A stretch of DNA of 64,000 nucleotides. It comes from Sapria himalayana (taxonomy: Eukaryota > Streptophyta > Magnoliopsida > Malpighiales > Rafflesiaceae). The notes below the pieces were generated by a model. That model was not told where the DNA came from. It worked only from the letters and a program-made list of their open reading frames with translations, and did not search any database. A program made the translations under genes and the position numbers. Below, in pieces: positions 10,740-19,562 of this stretch; position 1 is the stretch's first letter, and every line of letters starts with the position of its first letter. The stretch lies in NCBI GenBank assembly GCA_029783825.1, contig JAREIK010003426.1:276985-340984 (forward strand), given 5' to 3'.

Positions 10740-11450
10740 AAATTTGATTACTAAAATATTCTTTTTAGTTATAATAGTTCATAGTTATATATAGTCATCA
10801 TAAACTATTATACATATAGTTATAAATATAGTTACGTATAACTATACATAGTAATATATAATTATATATATAGTTTTAAAAAGTTATATAAAGTTATATG
10901 TTATTATCCTTTTATTTATAAAAGTAGTTATACATATAGTAAACACAATTATTAATAGTTATATATTCTTATACCTCTAATATATTTAGTTATAAATAGA
11001 GTTATATACAATTATATTTAAATATACATATAGTTATAAATATGTATGTAGTTAAAGATATAGTTATATATAACCGTTTTATAGTTATACATATAGTAAA
11101 ATACAATTATATATAGTTATATATTATTATACATATAGTATATTTTGTTAGAAAAATATTTATATAGAATTACACATATAATTATAAATTATTATATAGT
11201 TAAAAATATAGTTATAAAAATAGTTTACATAGTTACTAATATAGTTAAATATAGTTATAAAGAGTTTATATAGGTATACAAATATTTATAAATAGTTATA
11301 CATATAAAGTTAAACATATAGTTATACAAATATTTATAAATAGTTATACATATATAGTTAAACATATAGTTATATATATATTGTTATAAGTTTTAATGAT
11401 AATTATAGTTACATGTGTGATTGCACACATAGTTATACATTTTTATTATT
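10740..11450. repeat. AT-rich ATAGTTATA minisatellite
   Basis: Dozens of imperfect copies of a 9-20 bp unit built on ATAGTTATA(C/T)ATATAGTTATAAA. The best-preserved tandem copies are at 11270-11390, where ATACAAATATTTATAAATAGTT repeats. There is no open frame of normal composition. The flanks (10596-10739 and 11451-11667) are plain AT-rich DNA with nothing recognised. Confidence 0.8.
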
Positions 11451-11680
11451 ATTTTTTTGCAACAATATCAATGACACAATTGGTTTCTTTTCAAATATGA
11501 ACCATCAAAATTAAATAAATAATAAAAACTAAATTGAATATTGCAAGTGTATTTATCCAATTGTTACCTAGATTTAGTTCCATTCCAAAAAATATTGATA
11601 TATTGGATTATTTTGACAGATTCTTATACATCTTCATATCTAACATGTATTTTGTATGTTCAGTACACACTACAAGAAAA

Positions 11681-12120
11681 ATCACATTTAGCTAGGGACA
11701 ATTCCCTAGCTAAATGGGCGAATTCCATCACTAAACGGGATATATCGATGAATTATCGACGGATAGCTCCCCTATCTAAAGTGATTCTTGCTAAAATTTA
11801 GCGATGGAAAGTGTCCCTAGCTAAAAAGTTAGCGACGGAAAAATCTCTTGCTAAAAAAGACAAGTTCCCTAGATAAATTAGCAAGTTAAATGAGATTTTC
11901 CGCCTCTAACCGAAAATATCAACGGAAGAATCCCAAGCTAAAGTGCTGGTTGATTAATTTGTGCGACGAAAATTGTCCCTAGCTAAATAAATTTAGCGAT
12001 AGAAAATCCATTGCTACTTTTAAGATTTCCCTAGCGAAATAAGATAGGGAAAATTCCCTAGCTAAATTAGCAATGGATTTATCCCTTGCTAATTTAGCAA
12101 AAGATTTTTTCCTAGCTATT
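11681..12120. repeat. left subterminal repeats of the inner CACTA pair
   Basis: A dense array of CCCTAGCTAAAT, TAGCGATGGAAA, TAGCGACGGAAAA and TTTCCCTAGCTA variants in both orientations, about one per 25-40 bp. It is better preserved than the equivalent region at 6502, consistent with a younger insertion. Confidence 0.8.
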
Positions 12121-12170
12121 TTAATTTCAAAAATAATTTCAGAATTTAATTTAATTTAATTTAAAATTGT

Positions 12171-12815
12171 TTAATTAAATAATATAATATTTTTAAATCA
12201 AATTGAAAAAAATTGAAACTATAAATAATTTATGATAAACAAAAATTAAAATCATTTAATATCTTATTCTAATTCAATATTTTACATAATTGAAACAATA
12301 ATATAACAAAATTTTAACTAGTCTTATTCATTAATGTATCTACCGACAGTGCATAAAGTATAATATATCTATTCATTGACGTTACTGTCTCTCCCTCTGC
12401 TCCTCGGATCATTATTTTTCTACTATGACAAAGCTGTCCGAGTAACGGCATGTAATGTCTAGCGAAAAATCTCATCACTTATAAAAGCTTTGTATTAGGA
12501 ATAATGCGGTATCATATCTGTAAGAAATTTAAACCACTCAGTCAAATTAAAAAAAAGTTATGTTTTGATACATATATAATTCTGTAGTATATATGTAAAC
12601 AGATACTAGACTTTCACTCACACATATATTACTGCTGTATATGTACATAAAAATAGTAGTATCATGTGTACATATAAATTGAGTACAAATATACTCAATA
12701 TATATGTACAGAAAATACTACAGTATTATATGTACATATATACTGACTTAATCCGTATGTATATACTGTCTTTATTCATACGAATATACCTCATTTGGTG
12801 TTGTTGCTTCTGCTC
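12171..12815. repeat. direct repeat copy B
   Basis: About 640 bp repeated at 13430-14059 in the same orientation. Shared landmarks in order are TTAATTAAATAAT, a CATAAAGTATAAT box, TCTCTCC-TNTGCTCCTC, GTAAGAAATTTAAACCAC, TATGTTTTGATA and the GTACATATATACT palindromic tail. Both copies end in a TTGTTGC-type triplet. It is also related to copy A at 6772-7024. The best frame is on the minus strand of the other copy; here it is broken. Confidence 0.75.
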
Positions 12816-13285
12816 CCACGCCGTTCCTGCCACTGCTGCTGTTATTGTTGTCGCTGGCAATACCACTGCTACTATCACCGTAGCCATCGTCAATGCTGCA
12901 GTAGCTAATGTTGTTGGCCGCTGTAGTGGCTGCCACCACTACCCCACTATCGGTGCTGCCATTGTCACTGATGCCGCCACTGCTACCACTACCGTCACTG
13001 CTGCCATTGCCGCCTCTACCTCTACTATCGCCGTTGCTTCCGGTGAAGCTACTGATGTAGGCACTTCCACTGCCTCCGATGCCGCCGCTCCCACCACTGC
13101 CGCTCCCGCCGCTGCTGCCATTGTCGCTCCCGCCGCTACTGCCACCGCTATGGCCCCCGCCGTTACCGCCGCTGCAGCACCCACCGTCGCCACTGCTGCG
13201 ACCGCCTCTGCTGCCGCTGCCGCTGCCGCTTACACTACCATCGTTGCCACGCTGCCACCACTGTCACTACTACTACTACTACCGG
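12816..13285. repeat. GC-rich degenerate triplet island (GCY/GCN)
   Basis: An abrupt switch from about 25-30% GC to high GC. It consists of imperfect trinucleotides (GCT, GCC, ACC, ACT, GTC) repeated in phase for about 470 bp. The composition leaves both strands open, giving an Ala/Thr/Val-rich frame on the plus strand (12664-13317) and an Ala/Val-rich frame on the minus strand (12939-13193). That is what a triplet repeat produces, so neither frame is called as a gene. It sits exactly between repeat copies B and C, so it may have expanded from the TTGTTGCCATTGCTACT-like end of that block (compare 14045-14060). Confidence 0.7.
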
Positions 13286-13429
13286 TAATAGGTTTTTACA
13301 TGCCTATAATAGGCTAAAACTCTACCCACAAAATTTGGAGACACACAAACATTTTTACATGTATATAAAAATAGTTATTATAGACATGAACAAACACAAA
13401 TTAAAGTAGATTGTCATACAGTTTAAACT

Positions 13430-14059
13430 AAAATTTAATTAAATAATTTAATATTTTTAAATTAAATTTAATAAAAATAGAAGCTATAAATGAAAATTTT
13501 AAATTAAACAAAAAAATTCATTTAATACCTTAATTTTAATACACTATTTTAAATAACTAAAACAAAAAAATAACAAAAATTATATTATATCTTATTAATC
13601 AATGTATCCACCGTCTGTGCATAAAGTATAATCTATCAATACATTGATGTTGCTTTCTCTCCATATGCTCCTCTGATCACCAACTTTCTGCTGCGGAAAT
13701 GCTATCCGAGTCACGGTGCATAATGTTTGTTTAAATATGTCTTCACTTATACAAGCTTCATATGGGAAACAATGTTGTACTATATCTGTAAGAAATTTAA
13801 ACCACCAAATCAAATCAAAATAAATAAATAAAACTATGTTTTGATAAATATATATTGCTGTAGTAAATATGTACAAATATACTAACATTTCACTCGTACA
13901 TATATTACTGCAGTATAAGTACACTACAATATTATGCGTACATATATAATGAGTACATATATATACTCAGTATATATCTACATAAAATACTATAGTATTA
14001 TATGTATGTATATACTAACTATATACATACGTATATACAACATTTGTTGCCATTGCTAC
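13430..14059. repeat. direct repeat copy C
   Basis: This is the second copy of the block at 12171-12815. The minus strand is open for 109 codons (13595-13924), with ordinary composition at the C-terminal side (YEACISEDIFKQTLCTVTR, then VGDQRSIWRESN). In copies A and B the matching region is broken by stops. It could be the end of an old element-encoded protein. I recognise no family and would not call it a gene. Confidence 0.7.
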
Positions 14060-14518
14060 TACAAAGAGAGAGAGAGAGAGATGTGGAGGGAGAGAAAGAA
14101 ATGGAGGAGAGAGAGAGAGCAAAAAAATGCCTTAAGATATCCTCTTCTAACATATTCCATATAGATTGCAGAGTGAAATGAGCACCCAATGAGGTTTCCA
14201 TCAGCAGAAAAAATCCATTTAGATGATATTTGGTGCACATAGAATTCAACAAAGCAAGAGTGCTTCAAGATACCCAGAATTCACACTTCCCATATAGAAC
14301 TGCACTTAAATAATCTACCATCATCGCTGGATGCACCACAAACCTCCAGACTGTGCACCTAGAACATGCAGCTTCATGAAGTAACATTACAAGCACTACC
14401 AATAGAGTCCAGTTGACCCATAAAGAATAAGAGACCCAAGAACATGATAGACCAGTTGACCCTCCTATTTCTACCTGCTATTAGTTTGTTTTCTACTAAT
14501 ATTCTATTTTTAGCATTT
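14060..14518. other. GA-rich tract and unrecognised interval
   Basis: A purine tract of GAGAGA units at about 14063-14120 begins directly after repeat copy C. From 14170 to 14450 the minus strand has coding-like but broken sequence (for example FYVHQISSKWIFSADGNLI). No family is recognised. Confidence 0.45.
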
Positions 14519-15600
14519 AGATGAGAAAATGCCTTAGAGCATTACTATTTTCTTCCTTGTTATCTATAATTTTATTTTTTATTTCTTTGTTTTTTTCAAC
14601 TATCTTCCCCTTATTCTTATTGCTGTATACCACCACTTCCCACTCTAGACCTTGCTCTTTTCCTCCCCTCTATCCCTCATTAAAAATGTATGCTTTACCC
14701 ATATTTTCCTCCTATTTTTTATTGTTATCCAGCAGGGTGTTATTCTCCTTCTCCCCTTCACTGCCAACCTTCATTTCCTCCTTATAAGAGTGTATATTCT
14801 GACATAGCATTAGTTCTTTGTTTATATCTTTTTTAAGCCATGCAGTTTTACCCTTGTCTCTACCATAATATTATTCCAATGAATCATTTCTGCCCATCCC
14901 ATTCATACATTCCTCCTACCCATGGCTGATTCTATTACATTTTAAACAAGATTTGGGGATATGTTCAGGCACAATTAACTACCAGGACCTCTGTTCATTA
15001 TTGATGTCTATCCATAGTTTCTGTGGAGGCCATGACAAGAGATTAAACTCCATGCAAATCCTTGGATTATTTGGTTTAGTCATTGAGGCAGTGGCCTCAT
15101 CAATCATTATTGGTTTACCCATACATTTTGCCAAGATGAAAAGAGATTGCTTACTGTATAGATGGAAAGGTAAATTAGGAAAAATAAACCATACTGGGTC
15201 TATTGGGCCTTCTCTTTCGGGTTGAAATCCATCATCCAGTTTAGAATTATCATTGAAAAGTCCTTAATTATGAATTGATGCCTCATACATATCCTTTTAA
15301 AATCTCCCTCTTCGAGGCATTGAAGAATCGTAAGCTTAGCATCATAATCTACAATTTTTATAGAACCCTTAAGCTTCAAGGTTTCTATACACTCAAGAAA
15401 TTCCTTCACAATAGGTTTTCCATATAAAACTTTCCCTATTAGGTGTAATTGAAAGGCTCGGGAAGTTTATCGATATCTACCGAGGGAATGTATATCGGTT
15501 CCATGCCATTTTTATTTCCAAACCTCAGAAAAAATACCAGGGGTTCCTTAAATAAGCTCACAAAAGACTTCTTATTGAATAAAAAGTCATTTTGCCCCAT
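14519..15600 (-). pseudogene. LINE-type ORF1 (gag-like) pseudogene: DUF4283 plus CCHC zinc knuckle
   Basis: The minus strand starts at an ATG (15598-15600) with MGQNDFLFNKKSFVSLFKEP, then IPSVDIDKLPEPFNYT. After a 1-base frame change it continues LIGKVLYGKPIVKEFLECI, LKGSIKIVDYDAKLTILQC and DFNPKEK. After a second frame change it gives DPVWFIFPNLPFHLYSKQSL, GKPIMIDEATASM, RICMEFNLL and LWIDI. A zinc knuckle CLKCNRISHG*EEC (C-x2-C-x4-H-x4-C, one stop inside) follows near 14907-14951. This is the plant DUF4283/zf-CCHC_4 order found in ORF1 of L1-like LINEs and related gag-like genes, which bind nucleic acid. A Lys/Asn-rich tail containing EWEVVVYSNKNKGK ends at a TAA at 14519-14521. I see no ORF2 endonuclease or reverse transcriptase downstream. 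The fragment lies inside the inner CACTA pair and could have been captured or inserted. Confidence 0.85.
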
Positions 15601-15885
15601 TTTGGCTAAGTGTTAGCCTTATTCTTGCACAACTTGAAGCTTTCTCCCTCTAAAAATCTAACTTTCTCTCTCTAGTTTTTAGAGCTATGGGTTTTTCAAT
15701 CTTATCAATCTTTTTATTCTTTTTATTCTTTTTTATTCATCGTATTCATCTTATTCTTATTTTTATTTTTATTAATTATGACTAGATGTTGGCATGAGAT
15801 TTTGTCTATGTGGAGGTAAAGTTTAAATCCCCATTTCTTAAATTGGAAAATGAGATTTTATTTTTTTTATTTCAGAGTGTAAAAT
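15601..15885. other. leader of the LINE-like pseudogene and AT-rich spacer
   Basis: Upstream of the pseudogene start on the minus strand, with TTTTTATT-type runs at 15700-15770. It could be 5' leader sequence. Nothing else is seen. Confidence 0.4.
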
Positions 15886-15889
15886 TAGG

Positions 15890-16596
15890 TTGATGAATTT
15901 TAGAGCTAAATCCATCTCTAGGGAAGTTCTATCACTAAATTAATCACTATATTTCGGATTTAATTATCTATGGAAGTTTCGTCACTAAATCCTTCGCTAT
16001 ATTCCAGATTTAATTATCTAGTGAATTTCTGTCGCTAAAATCCATCGCTATATACAAGATGTAATTTGCTAGGGATGTTCCATCGCTAAAATCCGTCACT
16101 ATATTCAGTATGTAATTAACTAGGGAAAATCTGTCACTAAATTCGACACTAAATTACGGATTTTATTAGTTAGGTAAATTCCATTACTAAATCCAGTGCT
16201 AAATCACACAATTTATTAGTTAGGGAAAATCTGTCGCTAAATTCGTTGCTAATTTAAGGGTTTTATTAACTGAGGGATATTCCATTGCTAAATCCATCGC
16301 TATATTCCCCGCTTTTCTTGAGCGAAATTTAAGAAAAATTTCCATCACTAATCCATCGCTAAAATCCCCTCTTTTCTTGAGGGGAATTTATGTAAATTTT
16401 TGTCGCTAATCCATCGCTAAATGCGTAGCTAAATCCCCTACTTTTCTTGAGCGGAATTTACAAAAAATTTGTCTTCGCTAATCCGTTGCTATTTTTTTTC
16501 AAAGAAAAATTATAAATCCATTGCTATTCCCTAGCTAATCCCTCGCAATTTAGCCAGGGATTGATCCCTGGCTAAAATTTTTTAGCTGAATCGATA
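15890..16596. repeat. right subterminal repeats of the inner CACTA pair
   Basis: About 700 bp of TTCCGTCACTAAATCC, CGCTATATTCCGGATTTAATTA and AGGGAAAATCTGTCGCTAAATTCG variants in near-regular 40-60 bp spacing. Read inverted, it aligns closely with 35139-35942 and more loosely with 18530-19040. Confidence 0.8.
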
Positions 16597-16609
16597 TTTT
16601 CTTGTAGTG

Positions 16610-16730
16610 TGAAGATGATGGACAATAATGTCGGACGATGATGGTGGAGAATGACAAAGGATGGTAAATTTGCCCTACACCATTACTACAATCGAATGAG
16701 AGACCAAAGGATAGGAAAGAAATAATTGCT
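16610..16730. other. short interval outside the inner right end
   Basis: It begins with GATGATGG-type units (16612-16650) just beyond the inner terminus. No gene is seen. Confidence 0.5.
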
Positions 16731-16822
16731 TAAATATACACTCTTTCACACTTCTTTGCCTCTTCAAAGCCTCTAACCATGATATCCTTCTCGTCTCCTA
16801 TACCCAGGCCAATTATAAACAT
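16731..16822 (-). pseudogene. DPH5: captured DPH5 (diphthine synthase) first-exon fragment
   Basis: From an ATG at 16820-16822 the minus strand reads MFIIGLGIGDEKDIMVRG, then FEEAKKCERVYL. DPH5, the methyltransferase that makes diphthine on elongation factor 2 during diphthamide synthesis, begins [33 protein letters not shown] in plants and animals. The GLGxGDE motif of the SAM-binding site is present. Relative to the family one Tyr codon is missing. Homology is lost after VYL, where the family would continue EAYTS. An acceptor-like TTTGTAG lies about 10 bp upstream of the ATG. About 31 codons of roughly 285 remain. Confidence 0.78.
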
Positions 16823-17260
16823 CTGGGCCCCTACAAATAATGAATGCAGTATCAGTTCAATTGCTTATAAACATAAAAGCCCTAACAGTCGATAATGATA
16901 CATAAATGTTACATTCAAAATATTAGGTTAAATAAACAATTAAAGACGAAGAACTAATCAAATAATGCATTTGAAATGAACAATCATCAGAACAATTTGA
17001 TTCCCATCTGCACTCGCAGCAAGGGTCATACGAGCAAAGGCTATTACAATAGGACTAATTTATCTATGGCATCCTCGTAGTTCAGTAAAATTAGCATGAC
17101 GCAAATTGTTTCCGATCCTTAAAGATCAGATATTTTTTATGGGTATTCCATGACTATGACAATGTGTCGATGCCATGCAGTGTTCATGTTTCCCAAACCA
17201 TAGCCATATGTTTTTATGGACATTCGTGACTTATGTTTGTGCATGCTAAACACAATTACT
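16823..17260. other. interval with no recognised gene
   Basis: Moderately GC-balanced DNA compared with its flanks, especially 16980-17240. On the minus strand it reads as broken frames of normal composition (for example SPIVIAFARMTLAASADGNQ near 17000-17060). It may be another captured fragment. I do not recognise one. Confidence 0.4.
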
Positions 17261-17261
17261 T

Positions 17262-17321
17262 ACGTTTATTAAGTTTATTAAGTTTTATTAAGTTTTATTA
17301 AGTTTTATTAAGTTTTAAAAT
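17262..17321. repeat. TTTTATTAAG short tandem repeat
   Basis: Five near-exact tandem copies of a 10-11 bp unit TTTTATTAAGT. Confidence 0.85.
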
Positions 17322-17509
17322 TCCATTAATATTTTAATTTTAAATTATCAAAACATTTAATATACAATAAATATATATAAAATATAAAGACATCTTTTTT
17401 TTACTTAATAAATTATTTTCAACAAGTTAATATGTGTGTAGCAAGACACGCATGAAAACCAAACACCTTTTAATTTTTAATTATCGAATGAAATAAACAA
17501 TAAATATAT

Positions 17510-17597
17510 AAATAATTTCAAAAAATACATGTTTGGCCTTCCAAATGGGAAAACAAATTAAATGGCTACAAAATTTGTAAACTTAATATAGCAAGGC
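17510..17597. repeat. element-internal direct repeat of 9240-9315
   Basis: CTTCCAAAT, ATGGCTACAAAATTTG, AAACTT and ATATAGCAAGGCA occur in the same order and spacing at 9240-9315 and here. In the left copy the BPC fragment begins directly after ATAGCAAGGCA, so this sequence marks one edge of that capture. Confidence 0.75.
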
Positions 17598-18525
17598 AGA
17601 TATGAACAGATTATTGGTCTTCAAGTCACTTTCCTAAAAATCTATAGATACTCTTTATGTTAACAACTATATAAATATATATAATTTAGGTTTATAAATT
17701 TTAAGTATTCATATTAATTTTTATGAAGATAATATGAATTTATTTTAAAGGCATAGAATTTAATATTATTTAATATAATTTATAATTTATAAAATTCTAA
17801 AATTACTTAGTGAGATGAATATTAAGAAAATTTTATATTTATTAAATTTAATAACAATGAAATATTAAAAGCTATTAGTATAAATTTAACTCAATTATTT
17901 AGTTCTTATAAATTTTAATAGGGGCAAACATCTCTGTATTTATCTTTAAATATCAATTTATTTTGATTTAAATATTATAAAAAATTAGAAATTTTTTTAT
18001 AATTCAAAAATTTCCAATTTTTTAGTAATTCTTTTTTAAAAAATTTTATTTAGGAAGAAAACTATTTTTTATACTTAAAATAATTTTAATATTTACTAGT
18101 TTTTTCATTATTTATGATATTTTTATAAATATATTATATTTTATTATATAATGAATTATTTAATCTTTTTATTAGTATAAATTTTAATGTTTATTCATTT
18201 ATTTTTTAAAATATCTTTAAAAATTTTTAAAATTATAGAATTAATTTTTTTAATGTTATTGTAGTCTTTATTAATAGTTATTATAGTATTTATTTATAGT
18301 TATTGTAGTCTTTATTGCAATTAATTTTTTTTTGTATTAATATATTTTTTATATTATTTTTTATAATAATCTATTTTTATAATTATACGAGGAGAATGTG
18401 TCGTTCAAGAATCACTCATTTATAGACCATGACATATGTACAATTAATATAGAAAATTAAATATAATATTATAACAAATAATATATAAAAAAATTAAATC
18501 ATTAATGATTAGTGATAAAAATTAT
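17598..18525. other. AT-rich spacer
   Basis: Very AT-rich interior DNA of the CACTA element with A and T runs. A degenerate TTATTGTAGTCTTTATT unit recurs around 18258-18320. No gene is seen. Confidence 0.6.
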
Positions 18526-18529
18526 TTCT

Positions 18530-19043
18530 AGCCCAAATAGCTATGGAAATTCCTTAGCTAAATGGATATATTTTGTGAAAAAAAATTTAAGGAATAATCG
18601 CTTGCAATAAAATATAAAATAGTAAAAAAACATTTTGGATAATAATTTAGCGATGAATTTTGTCTCGAATAATTAGCTAGAGAAATTCCGTCGCTAAATT
18701 CATCGCCATATCCCTCGCTAAGTTTGTCGCTAAATTCTACGCTTTTATTTGCGAGAAATTCATGAAAATACATTAGAGACGGAAATTTGTTAACCAAATA
18801 TTTCCGTTGCTAATCTATCACTAAATTCATTGCTAAATTTTTCACTTTTCTTTGCGTGGAAATCTTCAAAAATATTAGCAATAGAATATTTTCAATCAAA
18901 TATTTCCATCTCTAATCCAACACTAATCCGTCAGAATTTTATTTTAATCTAAAATCAAAAATCCCTTGTTATTCCCTAGCTAATGCCTCACAAATTAGCT
19001 AGGGATATTATATCAAGGTAAATTTTCCTAGCTAAATCAATAT
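18530..19043. repeat. right subterminal repeats of the outer CACTA element
   Basis: GAAATTCCGTCGCTAAATTC, CATCGCCATATCCCTCGCTA, TAGCTAGGGATATT and similar motifs stand in both orientations up to the terminus. They are more diverged than those at 15890-16596, in line with an older element. Confidence 0.75.
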
Positions 19044-19525
19044 TTTCTTGTAGTGTTATCTATCTATCAATTAATCTGACTATTTATCTATCAATCTATC
19101 TTTCTATATCTTTATCTATCTATTTATCTCTCTCTATGTGTATATCTATCTATCTGTCTATCTGTCTATTTTTCTATTTATTTATCAGTCAATTTTTATA
19201 TATATATATCAATCTATCTATATGCATATTTGTATATCAATCTACATTTCTACCAGTCTATGTGTGTATTTGTCTATCAGTCTATCTTTCTATATCTTTT
19301 TATGTCTGTGTGTATATGTCTATCTATTTATCTCTTTATCTCTCTTTTTTATATGTCTATCTATTTAGCTATCTATCTATTTATCTATCAATCTATCTAT
19401 ATATCTGATGTCTGATTGTCAATCTATATGTCTATCTAACAATCTTTCTATCCATCCATCTATTTGTTTGTCTATTTGTTCTCTATCTATCTATCTATCT
19501 ATCTATATATCTATGCAGCTTTCTA

Positions 19526-19562
<37 letters not shown>

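Larger units (their letters stand above)
11668..16609. mobile_element. nested pair of CACTA ends of the same family
   Basis: CACTACAAGAAAA begins at 11668 and its inverse TTTTCTTGTAGTG ends at 16609, each followed inward by family-type subterminal motifs. The left end aligns well by eye to 6490 onward and the right end to 19055 inward. The simplest reading is a 4.9-kb related element inserted into the outer one. However, the outside triplets differ (ACA at 11665-11667, TGA at 16610-16612), so there is no target duplication. The two ends could instead come from different insertions, or a deletion or recombination may have removed one flank. The interior carries a GC-rich triplet island, two copies of a conserved block and a LINE ORF1 pseudogene, and no transposase that I recognise. 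Confidence 0.7.
6490..19055. mobile_element. CACTA (En/Spm) DNA transposon with captured gene fragments
   Basis: The left end reads CACTACAAGAAA (6490-6501) and the right end is its exact inverse TTTCTTGTAGTG (19044-19055), giving 12-bp perfect inverted ends of the CACTA class. A 3-bp TTA occurs immediately outside both ends (6487-6489 and 19056-19058), the expected size for CACTA target duplications, and the TATC array resumes directly on the right. Both ends carry subterminal arrays of short motifs (AGCTAGGGA, TTCCCTAGCTAAAT, GCGACGG-like) in both orientations, the usual TNPA-type binding regions. The interior is about 12.5 kb and holds a second pair of family ends, several host-gene fragments on the minus strand and AT-rich spacers. 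I recognise no TNPD/transposase domain, so it is probably non-autonomous (Pack-CACTA type) or strongly decayed. Confidence 0.9.

Noticed and set aside
12664..13317. 217-codon Ala/Thr/Val-rich plus-strand frame
   Set aside because: It coincides with a triplet-repeat island that is also open on the opposite strand. Its start lies in AT-palindromic repeat DNA, and no conserved motif is present.
14521..14787. 88-codon plus-strand frame, Leu/Phe/Ser-rich
   Set aside because: It is antisense to the Lys/Asn-rich tail of the DUF4283 pseudogene.
14953..15225. 90-codon plus-strand frame of normal-looking composition
   Set aside because: It is antisense to the DUF4283 domain, where the minus strand gives recognisable motifs and the zinc knuckle.
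11668..16609. Calling the inner CACTA pair a certain, intact nested element
   Set aside because: The outside triplets do not match (ACA and TGA), so I report paired ends with an unresolved history.
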